Positions 1-8,878 of a stretch of DNA of 14,876 nucleotides are shown here, piece after piece. The translations under genes were made by a program, and so were the position numbers. The notes beneath the pieces were generated by a model. The model was not told the DNA's origin and did not search any database. It saw nothing but the letters and a program-made list of their open reading frames with translations. The stretch is from Aureobasidium sp. EXF-3400 (taxonomy: Eukaryota > Ascomycota > Dothideomycetes > Dothideales > Saccotheciaceae). Location of the stretch: NCBI GenBank assembly GCA_024195585.1, contig SWBL01000626.1, positions 1-14,876 of the forward strand, given 5' to 3'. Within the stretch, counting starts at the first letter, position 1, and the number at the start of each line of letters is the position of its first letter.

Positions 1-2300
1 ATTCCTCCTAGTTGCCATCGCCCATTACCGATGTAATCTACTTTGGGATCGACACCACTCCTGCCGCTAGTAACGCCCGATCGTGAACGCGCTGTCTTTA
101 TATCGCGCGATTGGCATGCTAGGATGTAGCGTCGTCCCTCCTCTAGGAGCTCTTCGATTTAATACAATTACACTTGCTTGACCTCCGCCTCGCGCAGGTA
201 CACCATAGTAGAACGCAGTTCAGCATTGCGATATGACGTTAGTTCCTACAACTAACTAAGACAGTCGAGCTGTTCCCCGGACTTGCGCAAGACAGTGTAG
301 GTAGGCAAGGCTACACCTGTCTTTGACATTACGGACCGGAGTATCGTCTCTTCTGTGCCTAAACAACTGACCCTTGTGCCTTATGCTAGACAATCTCCCT
401 CTTAGACTTCTGCCTTCCTTAGGCCGCCTAACCGCACTGCATCACGCGACGCTGTTACGCAACGATCGTTATATCCTTTAATTAAACCCTCCTTCGAATC
501 ATCGCCACTCTAGATAAAATGAATTGCCTGACATTTGAGCTCATGCTTAAGTAAATAGTATGGTGATGGGTCTAAGATGCAGAGAGGGAGATAATGCTCA
601 ATCCGACGATCCTAGTATCTCGCGTCCCACGGAGCTGCGACCGTCACCAAACCAATATCTACGTCTGTTTCGAGCAGTGCCCTATCCGCTGCGCATTTTC
701 CATCCTAGCTGCCGTCTATTACCGCTCCTCTCTCGCCCGATCTACCGCCTACCGTTGCTTACCCGGCAATTAACTAAACGGTCGTAGTCATACTTGTTCG
801 TTCTAGTAAAGATGCCCCTAAACCTGCCATTACTGAACAGTTCTTGAAAAAGAATACAATAGCTTTCCTTGACTTGGTCACAGCCGTCTTCGTATCCTTA
901 TTGTTCTGTCACGTTCGTGTCTGGTTTGCCTAATCATTCTCTGAAACTTCTGTGCTTCACCTTGGAATCTCCAAGAGTGATCTTGAAAGGGACTGCAGAG
1001 TCGGTGAAACCTTTAGAGGCGATTTTGACGTCAGCAAAAGATTATCTTGATTGAGATGTACGCGTCTCTAAGTCGCGTCTCTGAGTCGCGTCTCTAAGTC
1101 GCGCCTCGACATGTGCCGATGCCGTAAGCGATGGTGTCGTCCCGTTGTCCGACTTTTCAAACAACAAATTACCGCCTGGACAATCTCTGGGCAGCGACGT
1201 AGCAAGACTGTGGAGTGAACATCGAGTTCTCCCTCTTTTGATTATGCGACTTGTGACCATCCACTACAGTGCTCAAAGAGATACAACTTCCCTGACGTCT
1301 CTACGTCCTCTGACCATACCGTGGGCAGTGTAACTATCGATTCAGGTTAGCCTATCTGGCGAGTGGAAAGGTGCGCTTATAGGTGACGAAGTGTTATAGT
1401 ATCAACGGAATGAACGGACATTTGGGAGTCACTCGCCCTGTAGAGCAATTTTGAACTTGGGCAGTGGATATGGTCTCGGTGAATTGTACATGCGACACGA
1501 AGCTAGTATAGGCCATCCAATCGTAAAGTGCAGAGCACGAAGTGCAAGTGTGACCGCCTAGGATGTACGTTAGACGCTGGGCGCGGTTGACGATCGCTCC
1601 ATCTCGATGTAGATATGAGCTCTAGAGACTCCTGAGGAACCATTTCCAGTGGGGCAGTTCGTCTTTGCAATGAGTCATCTATTTCCATCTTTAACTACCC
1701 ATGAAAGGGATGTAAAGGCATAGACAAATTCTTTGCGAGATTTGGCTTTGATTTGGTACGCACGCAGAGCTTTGACACTCGAGAACTGACAACAGGACGA
1801 TTTCCTGCTCAAAATATTATTTCTCGTCAACTTATCTTAACCAAGCAAAGTAGCCCCAACCAGGGCCTCTGGTGAGTGCTTGAACGTGCCCGAGGCAGAA
1901 GATGAAGCAAGAACTGCATAACTAAAAGAATTGCAACTTGTATCTCCATGTTCGCTGCCTTCTGGTTATGTTGTTGCAGTGACCTTGTACAGCGGAGTTT
2001 TTTTTTTCTTTCTGAATCATACTCCATCTGGCCCTTCAAAATGCAAGCGACCGTCATCTTAAACTTTCCACCTTTATTCTGCGATGCTTGCTACTCCCTT
2101 CGTAAAGACGCACTGTTGTTTTACCTTGTCAGTACTTGTATGCCTGTAAATTCATGTCTGTAACCCCATGCCTGTTGTTTCATCATTGCGCTGTGACGAT
2201 GATTCATGATATCGATATCGTTAAAGACTGTCAGTTCACTACGATTAGAGAGGCTAAAGTTTTCGTCTTTCTTGCTAAGCATTACTGCACGATAAGTACG
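1..2300. other. Region without a recognisable gene
   Basis: I find no credible gene here on either strand. Open frames are short, mostly lack ATG starts, and resemble no family I know. One frame at 781-933 (+) encodes a hydrophobic stretch of about 20 residues but has no ATG and is only 50 codons long. Visible structures are a 7-bp hairpin at 238-256 (GTTAGTT / AACTAAC), the 13-bp tandem repeat at 1061-1107, and a run of about ten T at 1999-2009. The base composition is mixed and not strikingly AT-rich. It may hold very old transposon or gene remains, but I cannot identify them. Confidence 0.5.
1061..1107. repeat. 13-bp tandem repeat, about 3.5 copies
   Basis: The unit CGCGTCTCTAAGT is repeated at 1061-1073, 1074-1086 (one change, A to G) and 1087-1099, followed by a partial, diverged copy from 1100 (CGCGCCTCG). 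It lies in non-coding sequence and no function is visible. The near-identity of the copies suggests a fairly recent expansion. Confidence 0.85.
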
Positions 2301-2305
2301 ACGTT

Positions 2306-2506
2306 TTGACGGACACTACGTTGAACGTTGACAAGCTAACCGATCACCGTAACCCCGAGGTAGAAAAAGACTTAGAAGAGGCTCTAGACGAGAAGTCTCC
2401 TAAACTGCAGTGCAAGCTCAAGGACTGTATTACGCATCTGCTTGAAAATGTCGAGGACGTCTCCAAGAATGGCGTTCGGCTAGCGATAGGGACTTTCCGC
2501 TCTTAG
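2306..2506 (+). pseudogene. Possible gene fragment, unknown family
   Basis: This is a 66-residue open stretch with protein-like composition, rich in acidic and basic residues and containing an amphipathic, probably helical segment (KLKDCITHLLENVEDVSKNG). It has no ATG; the first possible start is TTG, and the frame is open upstream to a TAA about 15 codons earlier. After its TAG at 2504-2506 a neighbouring frame continues with a hydrophobic run (LLELLSLAMIVLCMSFSGV) to about 2610. This could be a frameshifted continuation carrying a membrane segment. I do not recognise the family, and chance remains a serious alternative. Confidence 0.22.
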
Positions 2507-2509
2507 AGT

Positions 2510-3019
2510 TGCTATCCCTCGCAATGATCGTCTTATGTATGTCATTCTCGGGCGTTGCGACTGTGATGGTTCTGAAAATTCAATGCTATTGGGCTTCATG
2601 GCAAGGAAGACCCTAATTTTGAGTATTAATGTATGAAACAAACGCTTTGGAGCTCCGCCCTAGTGAAGATCAAGGGATACTTACCTGATTCTCCCCTAGC
2701 ATTATACACAAGACGGAGGTCTTTCACATTTGTTAGGGGCAGAATACCATGCCGACATCGAGACTGTCTTACCAATTGCATCGTTGCGCCGGGAATCCGG
2801 ACGTTGCTTGGTATCAACTCAGGTCTTGACACACCGAACAGCGGCGCACACTTTAGAGACAATCTGACAGATTGCTACTGTTTGCGTAAATCAAAGAGTA
2901 TCATTTAGGATCTTGCTACCGCTCAGGCCAGGCGGATCGCTTCGAGAAGGAGGGCATATCCTATGAATAAGGATGTAGCAGTAAAATACCCTTCCAAGCA
3001 AGGAGCAGTTGGATGTAAG
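2510..3019. other. No supported gene
   Basis: Open frames of 78-91 codons exist on both strands (2633-2908 + with an ATG; 2626-2862 -). They overlap each other, match no family known to me and have no clear promoter or intron signals. I treat them as chance. The stretch includes the 3' flank of the decayed kinase gene, which ends at 3020 on the minus strand. Confidence 0.4.
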
Positions 3020-4368
3020 CTAATCCCTCGCGACAGCTGGTGCACTGAAAGAGTCAACATGAAGAATCTCATCCCAGAATGGATTGTTGAGGACTTCTGA
3101 CATTGACAATCTTTGTGTGGGATCAGGATTCGTCATGTCTGATATCAACTTTTTAGCCTCTACGGTCAGATTAGGGAAGGTCTGCTCTTGCCAGCTCCCG
3201 AAGGGATCGAATAATTTTTCCTCTTCCATTGCTTTCCAAAGATCCCAAAGGAGCGTTTCTTTGTCCTTATCGCTCACGTGTGATACAACCGCCTCTGGGA
3301 GGGGGCCAAACGCCGTTAGGAGCTGGAATAAAATACCGGTTCATGATTGGTGTCTAGTTCGTTTAAATCAAGGTGCAACCATTCGGTACTAGTAATCACG
3401 TAAAGACACTAGCGCATGTGATCAGTCGTTTCCCTACACCTCATGATGACTTTAACGTACAAGGAGTCCAAAGGAAAAGACTTCGGAGTGCTTGCCAATT
3501 TCCTTTCCTAGTTGTCCTTCTAGACTGCGCCACATGAAGTTCCCAATGAACGAATTGAGGGGGTTTTCTTCCGTCAACTTCAAGGCACAGTCTATGTCGC
3601 CTAGTACCACTTTTTCGAGTATGAAGACGTCCTTTCCATTTGACGGCCCAATTGAGCATGACATTATCGGGCTTTACATCTTCGCGCAGAGATTAGTGGA
3701 GGCGCACAAATAAGACAAATTGATTCGTACCTAGACGTACCCAGTCTCTTGCGTGCATCGCATTTAGAGCCTGACCGACCTCATAAATAATTCTTCTCCT
3801 TGCTGGAAGAGGCAAGGGTTGATAGTTTTTAATCAATGCAAGTAGATCGGTCTTGAAGTATTCGTAAACCAGGGTGAGATTTTCGTCATTCTGATTTATG
3901 TGTGTTCGAAGCCGTGAGTCACTCCCAAACGTGTCTTTGACCTCTTGTAAGAAGTCAAAAATCGATGGAGGCACCGGCTTCATAACATATCGCTTGTTCT
4001 CAGAACTTGACCGACTCGTATCAGTAAACCATCATCAACTAAAAGGCCTTAGAGAGATGCGCGGTTCCGGCGAAGGCTTACACTGCGATATACATGTGTA
4101 GCTGAGGACATTCAGGATTGGTATGGAGCAGCTCTTTGCGCGAGTAGGTGCGACCAGATGAACCCACGAGAGTGGAAGACAATCTTGTAAACTCCACATC
4201 ATGCCCACCAGCGAAAACTCTAGGAGAATGTCGCGAACGCCTCAAAGGGAGGAACTTGTTAAGGTCCGCAGTGTTCATGAGTGCATACAACGTCGAATAG
4301 AACGAAGGCAAGTTTGTCTTGAAAAGCAGCGCGCAAGCAGGTGATAGATCACATGAGATATGCGCCAC
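3020..4368 (-). pseudogene. Decayed atypical protein kinase, four exons traceable
   Basis: Reading the minus strand, the kinase fold is assembled from exons 4368-4082, 4014-3731, 3679-3461 and 3408-3020. The introns are 67, 51 and 52 bp with GTAAGC, GTACGA and GTACGT donors and AG acceptors, and the phases agree. Visible motifs are the beta-3 lysine in RYVMKPV, the hinge LTLVYEYFKTDLLALI, the catalytic loop VRLDVKPDNVML, the metal-loop counterpart LGDIDCAL in place of DFG, the MWRSLEGQ activation-segment motif, the SEVFSFGLL helix, and LLTAFGPLPE in the C-lobe. No glycine-rich loop is evident. Two breaks are clear: a one-base excess between NWAVKW and KDVFILEKVVL (about 3630), and one base missing near 3330 before LLTAFG. 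The catalytic Asp and Asn survive, but HRD reads VRLD and the usual Pro of RSPEGQ is Leu. A TAG at 4369-4371 could be an intron acceptor, so earlier exons may exist. The kinase fold is near certain; the exact subfamily and loss of function are inferred. Confidence 0.85.
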
Positions 4369-4371
4369 CTA

Positions 4372-4900
4372 TCGAAAAGCACTATTCCTTGACAACTAAT
4401 CAGGAAGCCGGATCTAAGACTGGACTATTGCAGTATTCGTAGCATTTATCCATCCGATGACACTGTTCGCTTCAGTAAAGAGCATTTATTCTATGGCTAG
4501 CCACCTTATTGAAATCTCCAGAATTCTATCCTTGCCCTGATGCAGATGACATCTACGCCACCACCTTGATACTACCCTTATGATTTGCAGAGACGTGTCG
4601 CATTGCCAGTAAAGAGATGTAGGGCATGTACTGCAAGATTGACTTTGTTTCGTGAGACGAGGGAGATTCTTTTCTCGCATGCGCTCTTAGCAGCCGCTCA
4701 CAATGATTGGTAGACAGACGATTCGTTCCGGACATTTAGCGCTGTTGAGATGCAAAATCACAATTCCTGCACAGGCTGCAGGCCGCGCTAGATAGCGATA
4801 CTGCGGCAGGAACTCGTGTTCACGTGCACTGCATTGAACCGATTGCGGAAGTGGCAGCCGCCGGGGATGAGATATCGCCATCGCACACAAGGGGATCCAT
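4372..4900. other. No supported gene upstream of the kinase relic
   Basis: This stretch should hold the 5' exons or promoter of the minus-strand kinase relic. Several 60-70-codon minus-strand frames occur (4486-4890), but none carries a recognisable motif or joins the kinase frame with clear splice sites. They may be decayed exons or chance. Confidence 0.4.
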
Positions 4901-4922
4901 CAATGAGGATCCGGACATGATG

Positions 4923-4931
4923 TATATATAA
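4923..4931 (+). promoter_or_regulatory. TATA box of the small gene at 5036
   Basis: TATATATAA lies 105 bases before the ATG at 5036. It is followed by a C/A-rich leader (CAAACAACAGCC, then CACACAACATG), which resembles fungal 5' leaders. This arrangement supports 5036 as a genuine start even though the coding sequence is now interrupted. Confidence 0.55.
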
Positions 4932-5035
4932 TCCCTCTGCAGCTCGACCTGACTCTAGTTGACCCAAATTCCTAAATTCTCCGCGTTCAGAGGCCAAACA
5001 ACAGCCCTACTTACCACGATCGTAACTCACACAAC

Positions 5036-5391
5036 ATGTCAGCGAACAAGATCGTTACCTCAAAGTTTATCAAAAGCGTCACCAAAGGTAGGAAGACCAT
5101 CGCCGCCGACCATGCTACCAAGATCGATACTTGGGATCGCACCTTCTTGGCGAAAAAGTGTATAAGAGGACTTCATAAAGGCTCTAGAGAAGGCCGAGGT
5201 ACCGGCCTATGCTGTCAAAGCTATCTTGGCGTGGGTGTCGTTCTTGTATGGCAGTGCTTGATGACAGACCTTCTGAACTCACAATTACCCTAGAAGAACA
5301 TCCTAGTACCAGCGACGGCAAGGATCACTTCACCACGGTCTATCGGGATGCTGACGATAACCACATCACGGCTCGTCATGTTTACCGATAA
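5036..5391 (+). pseudogene. Small conserved-looking fungal gene, twice frameshifted
   Basis: The ATG at 5036 opens a frame (MSANKIVTSKFIKSVTKGRK...) that stays protein-like to LAKKCIRGLHK near 5180. Sense then moves to a second frame (ALEKAEVPAYAVKAILAW, then VSFLYGS) and near 5252 to a third (LDDRPSELTITLEE... HITARHVYR), ending at TAA 5389-5391. Each change equals one extra base; the first falls in an AAA run (CATAAAGG). The total is 356 bases, 118 codons plus two, so a single protein of about 117 residues is implied. No 40-bp-plus intron fits either switch. The middle holds a hydrophobic helix (AVKAILAWVSFLYG). I know of no assigned function. The pattern resembles small hypothetical proteins of Pleosporales, from memory only. 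The frameshifts may be real decay or assembly errors, since the promoter and leader look intact. Confidence 0.6.
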
Positions 5392-5402
5392 CCGCGGGGA
5401 AA

Positions 5403-5593
5403 GCACTTATCGAGGTCCACCAAGAGATACGTGACATCTTGGAGCCTTAGATCATCCATCTCAGTAAGCATTAGAGTGTGTTGTGGAATCATCAGCATTC
5501 CTCAAAAAGCTATTGACAAAAGACCTCAGCTCGTCTGTTGAGAATTTGAACCCAACCGTACAATCAAAACCTGAGGAACTTCTGGACGACTAA
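5403..5593 (+). pseudogene. Two short coding-like scraps, unknown gene
   Basis: Frame one from about 5397 reads GKALIEVHQEIRDILEP then TAG at 5448-5450. A different frame from 5468 reads ALECVVESSAFLKKLLTKDL through VQSKPEELLDD to TAA 5591-5593. Both have amphipathic, charged, protein-like composition and follow one another closely, so they may be the C-terminal end of one frameshifted gene. They lie immediately after the small broken gene ending at 5391. Neither starts with ATG and I recognise no family. Chance open reading is possible at this length. Confidence 0.25.
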
Positions 5594-5778
5594 ATGCTCG
5601 TCAATTGAAGCATGCATAAGACTGGAGATGCATTGGAGAACGGGGCACGGGACGTATGAAGTGCAGATGTTTGGGTTCACTGATCAAACTGTACCTACCG
5701 AGCGATCCATTATTCAGGCTGATATCGGTTTATGCTTAAGGTACTCTCACTGCTTCAACGCAGGCTGCGGAGGATCCA

Positions 5779-6282
5779 TCAGCACAGATAGAATATGAAT
5801 CGTCTTCGATATTGTGGGATACAGTCAGGGCCTCTTCCACAATGTGGACATCCCGCCTTCGAGGCGGACAAGATGTGGAGCACAAGCCATAGATTCACGT
5901 GCGCCAGGTTTCGGCAAGTGTGCGACCACAAACTATGAGTATATAAAGTCCCCATCGCCACAATCTTAAGGCGTGAATTCCGTAGCCAACGGGTCGTGTT
6001 GGCAGGTAGGTCGTGGGTGAGTGACAACTCGTTCAGGGTAAGTTTGCGTCTTCTCAGCAGAGCCAAAAGCCCTGTTGCGCGGGCACCTAGACTTATCGAA
6101 ATCGAGACTTGGATGAGAGCATCTGATCTGGCGGATTGAAGTACGTGATTAACATGAAGTCTATTTCTAAAACATATTGTAATATGACAATCGTCACAAA
6201 CGTACAGGCAAAGACTTTCCAGACGTACAACGTCAGGCAGACGATAGAAGGCATCGTTCATATCAAGTCTGATTTTGCTCAA
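5779..6282 (-). pseudogene. Possible leucine-rich / F-box-like relic
   Basis: This is an open minus-strand frame of 167 codons, the longest unexplained one in the left half. It lacks an ATG at its start; the first in-frame ATG is at 6261 (MNDAFYRL). The first two-thirds show leucine-rich spacing typical of fungal F-box/LRR-like proteins: LPDVVRLESLCLYVCDD, then TGLLALLRRRKLTLNELSLT. The last third (from about residue 100) is rich in His, Cys and Arg and loses this pattern, as if the frame had shifted. No F-box itself is visible. I infer a decayed LRR-type gene from resemblance; a chance frame cannot be ruled out. Confidence 0.33.
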
Positions 6283-6287
6283 GACTG

Positions 6288-6672
6288 CTAAGGCTCCATT
6301 ATATGAACCCAGGCTATATACATCAATTGTCTTAGCAACGTAGTCAACAAGGTAGTCATGCTCATTACGGTGTCACGGAACAGCCAGATTGGTGGCGGAG
6401 ACGACAGCCATCCAAGGGGACCAGTGATGTTCCGCCGCGGAGAGATAAAGTCGAAGAGTGAGCAGAACCCGGTGGCATCAACAGTGTTATTTACGTTGAC
6501 TTCCAAACCATGTACAAGGAGGTCACACAGAAGTAAAACGGAAGTATCATCCAGGACATTTCCAGGAAAAGCAAAAGCAGACGTAGACTATGACTACCAC
6601 ACGACCGAGGAGGAACGAAAGGGAAGTGAACAAGCTCGACACGAAATGACGGCACTCGAACGTTTTGGGTAA
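6288..6672. other. Overlapping open frames of doubtful meaning
   Basis: On the minus strand a frame of more than 80 codons without ATG ends at 6288 and includes FCSLFDFISPRRNITGPLGW and a hydrophobic tail. On the plus strand an ATG at 6358 opens a 104-codon frame ending in a charged segment (EEERKGSEQARHEMTALERF). They overlap, so at most one is real, and I recognise neither. The minus-strand frame lies directly downstream of the WD40 remnant and may be decayed sequence of that same gene. Confidence 0.2.
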
Positions 6673-6675
6673 TTT

Positions 6676-6813
6676 AAAGAGCGCTAAATCATGGCTAAAC
6701 AGGGCTGAGTTGACAGAGTTGCCATGGCCTACTAGTATCTGCAAGCACTTGCCACTGCTTGCGTTCTATGTTTTAACGGTCCTGTCTGTTGATTCTGACA
6801 GGATGACTGCGAA
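6676..6813 (-). pseudogene. WD40-repeat remnant of a HET-E/NACHT-WD-like gene
   Basis: One frame on the minus strand reads STDRTVKT, a TAG stop, NASSGKCLQILVGHGNSVNS and ALFSHDLALF. This is the classic fungal WD40 junction: the D-R-T-V-K-x-W end of one blade, S-S-G-K-C-L-Q linker, and GH-x-N-S-V-N-S start of the next with the F-S-H-D turn. The stop at the expected tryptophan is TGG changed to TAG. Only one blade and the beginning of another remain, so the parent protein cannot be named. Such repeats in fungi often form the C-terminal sensor of NLR-like STAND proteins (family knowledge). The fragment ends 64 bases from the stop of the DUF4419 relic on the same strand. Confidence 0.72.
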
Positions 6814-6876
6814 ATATAATGCAGTATCGCAACCTCTCTTAGTCGAGCACTAAGCTACAAAGATAATCCAAACTGC

Positions 6877-7750
6877 TCAATCCAAAGAACCTGCTACAAC
6901 AGCCTCGAAACTGGCAACGTTCGTTCCATACATCCACCACCCAGAAAATGGCTCAATAGTATCCAATCCAATCAAACTCTCAGCATCTTCTTCACCACTA
7001 GAGGAGTGAATGATGCCTGTCGAGCCGGCCAGCATCTCAGCGCCAAACTTAACGCCGTTGTCGTCAATCCTACCCGGCACCGTAAGATAGCCAGAGGGGA
7101 CAGCATCGGTATCAACAGCATAGTATTTGACGCCATCGAGCTCGAGCTTGTCGTTCCATTTGGAGGTCCGTCGGCCCTCGCTGTTCTAGAAGCAGAATGC
7201 CGTGATCCATCCGGTGTGGTAGTCTAGACCACTTCCCTTATGGTGATGTAATATTCGATTACAGAAGTCGAGAAAGTTTTCATGGGTCAGGTCCTCGAAT
7301 CCTTGAATGAACCTTCTCAGTATCAATTTAAGCAGGGTCGCGAAGTCCTGAGCTGCTTGCCTATATGACGACAGTCTTCCAACCTTCTGGAGAATATTCT
7401 TGTATTCGCTCTTCCCGCCCTTGAGTGTGATGGATGAAAGTCCGCAACACTGACGTGCCAAGACACTGCGATTCGCCCACAAAACTAGCGCAGTTCCCCC
7501 AGGGCGCTCTCTTGGTTGAACACCTCCATTGTGCATGAGTTTTGTTCTTCTCGCAGCATTGTTCGTCATTCGTCTTGGTTGAGCTAAGGCTGCTCATCGC
7601 TACGAAGCCCGAGTCGGAAGATTCCTTGGACCCGCAAGGGATTCTGCTCACTGCTATATAGTCCCGCAACACCATTGCATCATCATCAGCGCGTCAAGTG
7701 TGATCCTCGGTTTGTGAGCAAAAGGTTTTCATGCAGGGATCAAAGTTCTT
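6877..7750 (-). pseudogene. DUF4419 family relic
   Basis: On the minus strand, one frame from 7569 to 6877 carries the C-terminal half of a DUF4419 protein: SSITLKGGKSEYKNILQKVG, then ATLLKLILRRFIQGFEDL, NFLDFCNRILHHHKGSG and the hallmark GWITAFCF. The expected Trp is a TAG stop at 7186-7188 (TGG to TAG). Sense continues after it through KWNDKLELDGVKYYAVDTDA, VPSGYLTVPGRIDDNGVKFG, AEMLAGSTGI and DTIEPFSGWWMYG to the TGA at 6877. Upstream, a second frame holds VLRDYIAV and STKTNDEQ, which fit the N-proximal LRDWILP and TTT-x-D motifs, with a frame change between about 7550 and 7450. Possible earlier coding runs to about 7750 (FDPCMKTFCSQTEDH). The family is widespread in fungi and has no known biochemical function. 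It is broken by at least one stop and one frameshift. The family call rests on recognised motifs. Confidence 0.75.
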
Positions 7751-7890
7751 TGTTGGTACTGTCTCGCTGGAGTACGTGATTCATGACCAGGAACTCTATT
7801 AGAGCTATGTCAGGATCAAAACACGATTGAGCTTCGTCGACATGGATGATAATCAGATAATTGTGCTCGTCTAGCTAGCTCAACCTCGTT

Positions 7891-7912
7891 TGTGTACATG
7901 ATGTGTACATGA
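7891..7912. repeat. 11-bp direct duplication
   Basis: TGTGTACATGA occurs twice in exact tandem (7891-7901 and 7902-7912) in sequence upstream of the DUF4419 relic on the minus strand. It looks like a replication-slippage duplication. No function is visible. Confidence 0.8.
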
Positions 7913-8052
7913 TGCCGAAGCCCCCGAATACATGCAATTAAGGCAGGATGAAACAATAGCTGTAGTGCGCCACTCCTAGGAACCGCTTGAGATAGATCAA
8001 TGTGATCGGTACGTAGTGGCGCAGGTCTGAAACCAACGAGACATATATGCAC

Positions 8053-8878
8053 GCTGTAGGCGCGCGCGATGATATCGGGTGTCCAGATTTAGTTCACCTT
8101 CGGAAAATCTTGGTGTCAAAGTCCGTTAGCCTTATCATTCGGCAAACTCCGTAGGCTAGTATATACTGGAGGCAGCTACAACGCCAAGATGGCGCGTCCA
8201 GCGGCAATCTTTCCACCACATTGCACACCTATCCATCTCGATCCTCAATTTTATCACCTTTCTCCATCCTTTATTCCAACTCGCTCGAGAAACCGCAACG
8301 AGCGTAATTCACCCGTACCGGCGACGCCTGGCGTTGTGTGCGCTATCCTCGGTGTGTGGCAGACCTGGCCGACACGTCACTGTAAAGTGGTAGCTCCGCG
8401 CCAGCCATCTCCTCCACCAGCGTGGCCCCAGTGCAGCTGCTCGTCACGGACTGTCTTGCGCTTTGTGGTTGGTTGATCTTCCATTGAAGACTCGGGAACG
8501 TTACCTTGCCGTCACCTTATTATCTTCCTTTCTTCTCTCTTCGCGTCAAGAGCCAAGGCTGCTCTTCTTCGTTCTACAAAGCCTGGGAGGGTGGGTTTCG
8601 CACGTTGTCTATGCAGCGCGCGGGCAAGGGTATGTTAAGTACTGTCCGAGTCGCTCGAAGACGCTGACGGCCATGTCGCCGCTGTATCTAGCTTTGCATT
8701 GATTAATCTAGTTCGAATTTCGCATCGCCATCTTTGCCTGCGTCGCACTTCTTCTCCCGCTTCGCCTCGTGCTCGTACCGTCTAACAAACTGACAAACAC
8801 CTTGTCCTCGAAACATCGACAATTCCCGCAAGGACTCGCTGGTGCTGCCATACAATAGGAGGATATTTGCTTGTTGCC
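8053..8878 (+). promoter_or_regulatory. Upstream region of the intact gene
   Basis: This 826-base stretch separates the relic cluster from the intact gene at 8879. TATATAC at 8160-8166 is the clearest core-promoter candidate. Pyrimidine-rich tracts (around 8510-8560 and 8740-8770) are typical of fungal promoters and leaders. If transcription began near 8195 the leader would be nearly 690 bases, so a later TATA-less start in the C/T-rich part is equally likely. A 95-codon frame opens at ATG 8189, only 23 bases after the TATA, too close to lie downstream of a start set by it. No splice-site pair linking it to 8879 was evident. Confidence 0.4.

Noticed and set aside
781..933. Hydrophobic 50-codon frame resembling a membrane segment
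   Set aside because: No ATG, too short, and no neighbouring sequence supports a gene.
1999..2009. T run as the poly(A) end of a LINE on the minus strand
   Set aside because: No reverse transcriptase or endonuclease motif lies on the minus strand upstream of it.
2626..2908. Overlapping 78- and 91-codon frames on both strands
   Set aside because: They cover the same bases, match nothing I know and lack promoter or splice evidence.
7816..8052. Minus-strand frame as the N-terminus of the DUF4419 relic
   Set aside because: A faint resemblance around ALIACIRGLRHHVH exists, but it is too weak to extend the gene.
8189..8476. 95-codon ATG frame upstream of the intact gene
   Set aside because: Its ATG is only 23 bases from the TATA-like box, it is Pro/Ser-rich by composition, and no splice pair linking it to the main gene was evident.
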